NCBI GenBank assembly: GCA_014529385.2
Contig: CM043942.1
Location: forward strand, 24,328,469 to 24,392,468
Source of the DNA: Adiantum capillus-veneris
Lineage: Eukaryota; Streptophyta; Polypodiopsida; Polypodiales; Pteridaceae
Reading direction: 5' to 3'
DNA length: 64,000 bases
Shown here one piece after another: positions 55,526-64,000 of the stretch; position 1 is the first letter of the stretch, and every line of letters starts with the position of its first letter. Under the pieces are notes generated by a model. The model ran no database searches. It saw only the letters and a program-made list of their open reading frames with translations, and was not told the DNA's origin. The position numbers and the translations under genes were made by a program.

Positions 55526-56379
55526 TTTTAAGGCCGCATGATTGTATGTGGTTGACTCTTCTCACATATTTTTGGAGTATACAATTTTGAGTTGAAAAGG
55601 CTTGTAGTGTAAGGATGGAGCTTGCCAAGTTAAGGTTTTTGGAGAGGATGTAGGAGAAAAAATCTCCTAAATCATAGGGAATGGTGGCTTGAGGTAAGAT
55701 TTGGCTTAATCTCCACCAATTTTGGCCAATTAGGGAAGATGCTTAGATTTCATCCTTTGCTAATGATAGTAAGATTTCAAATGTGACCAAATTATTTGAG
55801 ATCCCTTGAACTAGCTCCTCCAATATTAGGATGATGCTCCATTACTACACCACTAATAATCAAGGCTTAATCAATGCAATTTCTAATAATGCCTAGGGCG
55901 CTAAGTGACTAGACTAGAACCTAGAGATTTGATACCAGCTATGAGGGAGATTAAATCCCTAGATTAGATTAGATCGAATAAGATTGGGTTAATGTGGCAT
56001 TGGATTAGATGCTTGCATAGTTGTGCAAGTCGATTAGTGCTAACAATACTAGGTGGAATCAAGGCAAGACTAATGCAAATGTATTCATGTATTGATCATG
56101 CTACTAGGAGTATATCCCAAGTAGTTTCTTGTACATTGGATATGTGCTTATATAGCACTCATAGGATTGTAGATAATGACATCATCTATGAGATATATCA
56201 TCCAAGGTATCTTCTAGGTAGTTAGGATTTGTGGGATTCTAGGTAGATATTAGGTTAAGTGCTATGACCTTTTATGTATGCCTTAGAGACTCATGTATGC
56301 TATGCCATGGAGACTCATACATCATGCATTATATGGAGGAGATGGTGCCCATGCTAGGTCACCCCAAGAGGATGTAAGG
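55526..56379. other. No gene seen; possible second primer site
   Basis: Flank of the older gypsy remnant. On the minus strand TGGTATCAAATCTC (about 55932-55945) followed outward by TGAGGGAGATTAAATCC (55949) resembles the primer-site and LTR-end layout of the short LTR element. No partner LTR was found by eye. Confidence 0.3.
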
Positions 56380-57530
56380 TATAACTTGCAAGTGGCATTG
56401 ATTGGTATGATCACTCATGGGCATGCAAAAGGTCCTTATGGGCACTTTGTTTTGGATATTTTGTAGTCACCTTATCCAAACATTACAATTGGTTCAGTTG
56501 AATTTTTTTTACATAGATTAGGGAGGATAGATAAGCATCCTCTTGGTGACCTTGTGACAAATGGGCTTCAAAGAAGAAATGTATCACTTCTTAATGCTTT
56601 AAACTCAAGGGATGCATTGGACCATCATATAACAAGTGATGGTAATCAACATTGTTGGTGGATCATCTTCACTTATAGAGGAGAATCCAAGTATACCATT
56701 TCATCGATTGCCAAAAGACTTGTTGCTTTGATTAGTTAATTGTGCTCGAGAAAACAAGAATAGGTACTTGATTGCATATCTGTCATTGCTTGTTTTGCAA
56801 GGGGTGTTTTCACAACTTTGCAGCTGGGTTTTCTAATGGTTGGGCATACACATGAGGATATAGATGCAATGTTTATGAGATTATTTTGAAAAGCTAAGAG
56901 TTGCACAAACATACACTCTACCACATTTGATGGATACATTTAGAACACTCATAGCTTTTTCTCTAGATCCCTTCTTTCTCATGGAGGTTCTTGGCTTCAA
57001 AATACATTGTGATGAGCAAGAAACACCGGTAGGGCACTCAAAACCACAACAAATTGGGTTATTTATGCAAGATAAAAACTAGTGATGTAATATAAAGCAC
57101 GTGGCGGTGTTCCTATTTGGAGTGGAAGAAGCATGATGTTGAAGGTAAACCAACACTTCCACAAAGAAATCCACTTTTAGTAGCCATGGCACAATTTTTA
57201 AAGGCACATGAGGAAGGAATATTAGGATTGAAGAAGTATATATGATTTTGGCCCAATTTTACTAATTCAAATGTACCAAGGTACTATGAAAATATGATAG
57301 ATTATTGGAATAATGTAATAGAAGGTCTTGTAAAGCCAACTATTTGAGAGGAGATGTTCTATAAAGATTTTTGGCCAAAATCTCAAGGATCTTATTGACT
57401 AAATGGGAATATTGTGACTTCAGAATAGGTTGCAGATAAATTTATTGGTTTTGAAGAGTACAATGGTCATTATGGTGGACCTCAATAGGACATACCAAGA
57501 GAAGAATTCAATCCCATGATAAATGTTTGA
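56380..57530 (+). pseudogene. Remnant of a DUF7869-like transposase-type gene
   Basis: Near 56739-56800 the frame codes NCARENKNRYLIAYLSLLV. After a frameshift, FLMVGHTHEDIDAMFMR follows near 56830-56880. This motif pair (D/N-C-A-R-E-N-K-N ... G-H-T-H-E-D-I-D) is what I recall from DUF7869-type proteins of unknown function in plants and invertebrates, thought to be transposon-derived. The name is from memory and not checked. Upstream frames (56554-56739) are open but unrecognised. Downstream to about 57530 only broken frames remain. Confidence 0.5.
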
Positions 57531-59829
57531 CTAAGAATATCTACTTTGCTACACCCAAACGCCACAAGTATCTTTCGAGTTTGGCTTGTAACGGCGATTT
57601 TGGATATTGATAATGATTCTTTGTCACCTAACTACAAGAGAATTTTGATACAATATTGGGTACCTTCTGCAAAGAAAGAGTAATACGGAAAATTCTCAAG
57701 CTTATGAAAATTTTTGGAAGGGATTTTAGACCATCAATTAGAAAGATCCGCAAGTGTGGGAAAATGCAACTGCAATTTTTTGGTCTTGGAGAGCAAATGA
57801 ATATTGTACTTATGTAGAGTCAAGATACTATAAATCCATGCAATAAAAGCAAAAGCTTGCTTATGTCTTTCTAGTGAAAATGATGTAATAATGTTGACCC
57901 TATTTTAGAGTAGAGTCATGAGGTTTTGAATCTTACTAAGGATATAATTGTAGTTATCATTGTATCTCAAGAATTAGATTTTGTTATCCAATTTATTTCA
58001 ATTTGGAGTCTCTCCTTTTTTATGTTGTTGTCATAGACTTAATAATCATCCCTTATTTTTTCTAGGATACGTTTTTTCCTTTGAATTCTTTCGTCTTCAA
58101 CAAAAAAGTAGTTGACAAACAATGAAGCTTTTGTATGCAAAAGATTTTTAAGTTGGAGAACGAATTGAAAACCCAAAGTACAAGGCCATCCTAGACAAAT
58201 CAAATTTGAAGTGGGAGGCTCAAGCAATAGTGAAGTTAAAGAGGTTAAAATAGAAGATGGATGCCTCACATGGCAAGGAATCTTTGATAGGCAATGTGCA
58301 AAATCAACATATGTAGATGGCGTTGATGTTCCTCAAGAACATTGGGCCTTGTGAAGGATGCCTGCTCATTGTGTGAGGAGTTCTTTGGTATGATGAATAG
58401 AAAAATTAACAATAACACTCTTCAAAATTTGCAACAAGCCTGGTAGCACCATGCTTTTAGTTTGAAAAATCCTATAAAGACAAAACCATAGCATAGTAGC
58501 TATGATTTTGCAATCATGATGTGAACGGGCAAAGGCAGTCACAAGAAGCAAGTGAAAGAGATAGGTGTTTTAATTGTGTCGTGGCTGTAGCAAAGGGAAA
58601 AATTGTATCTAGTGAAGAGTTCGCAAGTCTTAGACTAACGGGGTTCAAGTTGTCAATATTGCCACACCAAATTGCAAGAAAATTACAATTCCATTGCAAT
58701 ATGGAGAAGTTGGTTCTAGTAGAAATTGAGAGAAGTGGAGGCATGTTATTTCAAAGATGCACAAAATAGGCTGAAGGCAGCTAGCAAGATGGTTGCAACC
58801 TTCTTGGAGGAGCTATACTCCAACTATCTCTCCATCTTTATCTTTAATTTTAGCATGACCGTCCTCCTGATAGACATCATCAATTGATAATTTCTTTTCT
58901 AATCTATATCTTTGGGCAAAAGATATAGGAATTTGTGAATCCCAACCTTTGACATCACTTTTCAAGCATCTCCAAGTTTCTAGATTCTGTAAAAGTGATT
59001 TGATAGAATAATGGTCTTTACCTTTTGTTTCTCATATGCTTCTAGGTTGCCCCATCCATGGAGCTTTTCTAGAAACCTCCACATATTTTATTAAAAATTT
59101 CCGTTTTGCTAGTGCTTTACCCTTGACTCCATGATGAATTCTTTTGGATCCCATTGGAGAATCTATTGGATCTACATGTATTGAAGGAGAGTAGCATATT
59201 AGAAAGAAAACATGAAGTTTAAGGTATCCCTTATTTAGCTCTTATTTTTCCAAGCAACAATTTGATGGCTTGATATATTAGACCTTCTCCTGCCCCACCT
59301 AATGAAACTCTACCATGACAACACTAATTGGTAGCGTCGATGCATGGGAGTAAAAAGTTTTGGCTATGCAAGGCCATCTAGGTGGACCTATCATTCAAAA
59401 ATGGTCAATGCATTGCAAAGTCACTGGTGTGCAATAGAAAGGTCTTGAAATAAAGCCCAATGGAATTTCCCAATGAGGTTAGCGTACAACAAGACCTCAT
59501 GCTAGATAACATGAAATTAAGATCTAAAGCCCACTAAATTATGGAGGGAGTGTTGTTTTGGTTTATAGATGCAAGCCGTACATTTCGTTGGAGAGTGTAG
59601 TGGATGGCTACGTGCCTTGGATATTGGCTTAGTACAAGATATACTAGAGGCTGGAGAGTGACATACTTTAGTCCACTTCATCATGTGCAATGGGAATGTG
59701 GGAGCTGGAGTTATAATGTGGATCACTAGTTTTGCTTTAGGTATCCATGGTTGCTTTGGGTTACCTTTTATTTGGGTCTTGGGAGGCCAAATTTTACTTG
59801 GTTCTCTTCATGCTTCTTTGTTTGGTCGC
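57531..59829. other. No supported gene
   Basis: AT-rich with short frames only. The longest (58521-58769, +, 82 residues) shows no recognisable domain. It may be further decay of the gene remnant before it. Confidence 0.35.
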
Positions 59830-59942
59830 TTTTTAGGGTGATTTGAATAGTGTGTGGAGGTGATGACTACCAAGTTTGTGTACTATTTTTAGGGTGATTT
59901 GAATAGTGTTTGTGGAGGTGATGACTACCAAGTTTGCGTACT
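59830..59942. repeat. Tandem duplication, unit about 56 bp
   Basis: TTTTTAGGGTGATTTGAATA opens both copies, at 59830 and 59886. They differ by a T insertion and one substitution. Confidence 0.85.
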
Positions 59943-61430
59943 ATCCAATGCAATGACTTACATTGTTAACCCCCACCTTGGACAGTTTGCATTTGAGGAT
60001 GGTTTAAATCCCAATCTAGAGATGTTTTGTAAGTTTTCATCCATAGTGTCCTGAGTATGACAATTTGTGTCCACTCTGCATCTAGGAAGATATAAATCAT
60101 GAGATCATTTAGTTTTATAAATCTTCTTGTTTAAAATAGCTCGACATCTTATGACATGATTTGCTATGCAACTCATATGGTTCCATTTACGCGACTCATG
60201 AATTACATATTATTGTGCTCCTGTATTGACCAAGGCATGCTTAGATATTCTTTATACAAACTCCATTATGTGTGGATTCATGCCATCTAGATGCGGTAAG
60301 TGATGCTAAATGGCTACATTGCTTGGCTAGGGTTCTCGCACCTCCAACCTTTTGTGAGCTTTCCTCTTAGTTATCCGAACGTGAGCCTCCTCTTGTGCCA
60401 AAGGTATGAATTCTCATTAGGATCCCTTTAGAGTCTTCAAGTGCCCTTTAATTTTTCATAAGCTAATAAGAAGGATGAAGAGATGTGCAAATGGCCATGT
60501 GCCATGTGAAAAAAAAAACTATTGGGTTGTCTCATTGACTTATAGGATGCTTTCCGGGAAGTTTACCTTTTTTTGCTTTCAACTCGTGCACTCTCCTTCC
60601 TATTTTTGTGAATTAACCCACCTTTGCAGGACTGTGATTATCCAAAAAACAACAATAGTCCTTTCTCTTGAGCATCATTAACCCCAAGTTTTGTGTAACC
60701 CAAGTTATGGATTACCTCCTACTATTTTCAATATCGTATCATACTATTATCATTAACTATTAATTAATGATGGTATACTTATTTTGTTATAGCCATAACC
60801 CAACAAGATTGAGATAAATGCTCCCTTCTCAATCAATTAGTCAAACTCTTTGTTATTGATGTAGCTAAGTGCCTTCGATTTGATTGATTCACCTAGTTCA
60901 AGTTTGCTCTGCATTATTAAAGTCAGGAAATTTGTGCACACACAAAAGTAGTAGTCTTGAAGGGATGAATTGGATTTAGGCTTCTCCTCAGCTTACAGAT
61001 CGAATGTTCTTTACCTTTCTCAACAAAACCCTATGATTGTTGCATGTAAAATATCCTTAAGAAGATCGCCTTGACATAATTGTAGTGTGATATCCATTTG
61101 AAGAAGATCCACGTCCTTTTTTGCAATTAAAGCAAGAATAGCTGGAAGGTAGTCATTTTTACATCAGAGAGAAGATCCTATTTGAATACATACCCTTCTA
61201 TTTCTTGAACTTACCAACTTAGCCGTACAAGAGTTCCCATCATTGGGTTTGATCTACTTATAGACCGTTTACACAGAAATGCATCCTTCCCTATTGGCAA
61301 AAGTATTGTCTCCCAAGTAACCTTCTTATGCAAAGATGTATATCTTGTTTCACATAAGCTTCTTATACCTTAAGAAAACTTCCTTCTAGCAACCTGACGA
61401 ATGGCATAATCGCGAGACGGAACATATCTA
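59943..61430. other. No supported gene
   Basis: Intergenic or intronic AT-rich DNA. No domain, RNA gene or clear repeat was seen. Confidence 0.35.
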
Positions 61431-61628
61431 TTGGAAAGACGTGAAACCCATGTAGAACTCTCTAACAATGGCTTAATATTCTCACCATGATGTTTTTCTC
61501 TATTATCACATACTACCTTCTTTAGCTCGATTGGAAAGACGTGAAACCAATGTAGAACTCTGCAACGATGGCTCAATATTTTCCCCATGTTGTTTTTCTC
61601 TATAATCACATACAACCTTCTTTAGCTC
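61431..61628. repeat. Tandem duplication, unit 100 bp
   Basis: TTGGAAAGACGTGAAACC opens copies at 61431 and 61531. About ten differences are visible, so it is older than the 56-bp duplication. Confidence 0.85.
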
Positions 61629-62087
61629 AAACATCTTGTTTTTGTTGCTCAATCTTTGGTCCATTAGGAACTCTATTATGCACAAATTTCCTTTTTGAAT
61701 TCTTACTATATGTATCTCGATAAAATAAATTCACCTCTTATATATCTCATCTTGATTGAAGTAAACATCATTATTCCTCGCAAACATTTTGGCTCTTGGA
61801 TGCAATATGATACTCACCATCGCAAAGAAAAATGTGCTTTCTTGACTTTAGGTCAAGTGTATATATCACTAGAACTCAAAGGGTCGTAAGTAAGAATTGA
61901 TTGCATTATGCAAATCCTTCACATAGTTTAGAGGAAAAATGAATAAATAGAACTATCTTCGAGAAAGTGTGTTGGCATTTAACATTTGGTTAAATGCCAA
62001 ATTGCCTAAGAAATTCTAAACACAAATAGCTACTACAGCTTGTGACCATCAATAGATCATCGGATAATGCTTTAGAGGAAATATGTC

Positions 62088-62327
62088 TCAAAAGGATAGA
62101 TGGTTTAACAAGCCACCATTGTATAGACATCTTGAGAAAGCTTGTAATTTTTCTTGAAAGGAAACACCCAAGCCATTTGTCGAGCAGTCATCAATTAACC
62201 GTAGCAACTTGGCTTGATTGATCCTCAATACACCTTCCCTTTTAACGCTTCTATCGCACATAGCACACCCAATTGACATGCAAAAATCCTTGTATGCAAG
62301 ACCATTCAAGGATTGGCCATTTGGCAT
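62088..62327 (-). CDS. Possible exon, unknown (very tentative)
   Basis: Open for 79 codons on the minus strand, beginning MPNGQSLNGLAYKDFC. It has a Cys pair (CAMC) and a helix-like stretch (INQAKLLRLIDDCSTNGLGV) that faintly resembles a Sel1 repeat G-x-G-V turn. Splice sites are not obvious. If real, it could belong to the gene starting at 63929 on the same strand. Confidence 0.2.
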   Translation of the reverse strand: MPNGQSLNGLAYKDFCMSIGCAMCDRSVKREGVLRINQAKLLRLIDDCSTNGLGVSFQEKLQAFSRCLYNGGLLNHLSF

Positions 62328-62626
62328 TGAGGGGCATCATGGTTGATGGTTAACTTCTATCAATACTTTCACTACTATGATGGGGACACCCAAATAATCA
62401 CGAGTCAATTTTTAAAAATGAATAAGAATTGTGCAATCTCTTACTATAGTAACTTATCTCAAGCGACTTTTGTTGTCTTCAAAGTATGCAGAAATACACA
62501 AAGCACTAGACTATTTGAGAAACCAACTTCTAAAGACAACACAGCAAAGTGAGAGTGAAGTGTGTACTCATCATGGACAGACCAAGGGCTACATGCATGG
62601 GAGAAAGATATAAAGAAATGGGATAG

Positions 62627-62628
<2 letters not shown>

Positions 62629-62672
<44 letters not shown>
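62629..62672. repeat. (CT)n microsatellite
   Basis: About 44 bases of uninterrupted CT repeats. Confidence 0.95.
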
Positions 62673-62675
<3 letters not shown>

Positions 62676-63707
62676 GGTTGCCAGGTTAGTGGAAACCTTA
62701 AGATGCTATTTTACCCTCTAACTCCACTCATCATTTAACATCAAAGAGGATCATGTGAATAGCACCCCCAAATGATGAGTAGAGCTAGAGGGTAAAATTC
62801 TAGATGAAGGAATGATGTCGGGTGATCTAACATGGTGAGGTGACGTAGCGTCTCCATTAGTTTGCGTGAGATGATAGAAATTGAATAGCTAAAAGTTCCA
62901 AAAACGCGTGCCATGTCTAGCACAAGGCACCATTATTTTAACTAAAGTCGCCAACCTCTTTTGACCAAGTCTTGACCAACCAAGCCAATGAAGAAAAGAA
63001 ACTAAAAAGCAAACAAACTGCAATGTCTAGCAGCAGGAACTTGATAGAAAGTATCTCCATTATCAGTATTCTTCCTCACTTGCTGTAAGTACTTCTCTCA
63101 AGACTAGTCAATTTTTGATGCACCACAAACTTGTCTGTCAGTCCGGTATAAATTTGAAATGGAACTTATATTTGTAGCATACATGACACTTGATAGAAAT
63201 AGAATCAGCATAGTTGCAGTAATGTGGGTTCCTGCTTTTTGGAAAAATCAGTATATTCTCCAAAGCTTCTCCCACATTCCCTACCTGAAGCCTTCAAAGT
63301 TGCTGTTTGAACTTCCCACTACAAAAAGTGACAACGGACTCTCCGAAAAAACGAGAGCTTACATAATATTTCATCTCCCACAATAATTGCAGAATGCTCA
63401 GGCGGCTGCTCTTATTGTTTTCGATCTTTATGATTCCAGTGTCCGCTTCGAGCTCTGTCGAGCCAAAACTTACCCTGCACATGCAACTTTTTAGGGATCG
63501 GCGACGCGATGCATAGTTATCAATTACTTTTTGAAACAACTGTGCCTCATGCATGGTCACACGTACACGAGTTATTTGTCTAATGTGCAACTATGCAAGG
63601 CCTTTCGTAACTATGCCAATTTTGGCATAGTTGCATCAGTAAGATCTTCCTGATAACTACGCTTCACATGACCACAAAATTTGTACCATATATATAAGAA
63701 AGCATAC
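62673..63707 (-). other. Probable intron of the Sel1-repeat gene
   Basis: A possible further exon lies near 63467-63590 on the minus strand, with donor GTGCAG|GTAAGT at about 63469. Its peptide (VTMHEAQLFQKVIDNYASRR) shows no known domain. Otherwise no gene. Confidence 0.3.
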
Positions 63708-63929
63708 CTTTATAGGATCCCTTGTTACTCCATAGCCTGTGTTGTACATTGCGCCTACAAGGGACTGCATCTCACGATCACCTTGTTCAGCAGCAAGTAA
63801 ATATTCCTCGAACCATCTCTTGACACAGCTGTCCACAACCACTTTCAGGCGCACTCTCTCATCCTTGTTCCTCACTTTACCATCGATCATTTCTGAATCA
63901 GTGATATTCTTTGATGGCGATGTTGACAT
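63708..63929 (-). CDS. First exon of a Sel1-repeat protein (probable host gene)
   Basis: ATG 63929 opens MSTSPSKNITDSEMIDGK. The exon codes 74 residues and ends at a good donor, AAAG|GTATGC, in phase 0. The second half, EEYLLAAEQGDREMQSLVGA then MYNTGYGVTRDPIK, fits a Sel1-like repeat (A-A-x-Q-G-D ... L-G-x-M-Y-x-x-G-x-G-V-x-x-D), a TPR-related helical hairpin that mediates protein binding. Further repeats are expected in downstream exons to the left. They were not found with confidence, so the introns may be long, as is common in ferns. The promoter lies outside the window. This is the only clearly non-transposon coding signal here. Confidence 0.6.
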
Positions 63930-64000
63930 TGTTCAAGCATAGCACTTTCACAAACAGCGGCATGAACATAAGACTAGCTGCCATGGGAATACAGAAATAA

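Noticed and set aside
57531-63700. Short ORFs of 60-90 codons on both strands
   Set aside because: No domains, no splice support and the composition expected by chance in AT-rich DNA.

Overview
The window is nuclear DNA from a land plant, and it is almost entirely transposable elements nested inside one another. Ty3/gypsy elements of the Athila/Tat type (tRNA-Asp-like primer site, dual RNase H), plant-type LINEs, a Ty1/copia element and DDE-like element genes of a kind I associate from memory with ferns, lycophytes, bryophytes and invertebrates suggest a fern or lycophyte. That placement is an inference. The only candidate host gene is the first exon of a Sel1-repeat protein at the right edge (minus strand, 63929-63708).

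Layout. 1-8415: 3' part of a gypsy element (element 1), with gag/PR/RT, RNase H, integrase, a long post-integrase extension holding a second retropepsin-like domain, an extra acidic ORF and the 3' LTR. 8416-13210: LINE-1, beginning in mid-ORF1 at the LTR. 13.2-24.25 kb: a block with two convergent intron-containing genes. Gene A (+) has a coiled coil, a RING-like exon, 240-bp tandem repeats and an FCP1-like phosphatase domain. Gene B (-) is a transposase-like protein. Both carry related palindromic TAGCACA repeat clusters in their introns and between them. I regard this block as the best candidate for an undescribed gene-carrying mobile element. 24.25-26.0 kb: LINE-2, antisense, with a 5' inversion typical of twin priming.

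26.55-39.1 kb: an old relative of element 1 (LTR, tRNA-Asp PBS, gag, PR start), split by element 2, a 9.1-kb Tat-like gypsy element on the minus strand (28344-37491, ACGT target duplication). 40040-45095: a decayed Ty1/copia element (minus). 46.5-47.3 kb: a gypsy RT/RNase H remnant. 47278-55520: a short non-autonomous LTR element with a perfect CATGA duplication; its second LTR is split by LINE-3 (about 48654-55308). 56.4-57 kb: a remnant of a second DDE-like family. 57-63.7 kb: mostly featureless, with two tandem duplications and a CT microsatellite.

A recurring theme is that frames are often well kept while the nonsense codons are nearly all TAG, TAA or TGA at places where CAG, CAA or CGA would fit. 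This points to cytosine deamination rather than random decay. All positions come from reading by eye; identities were not computed.
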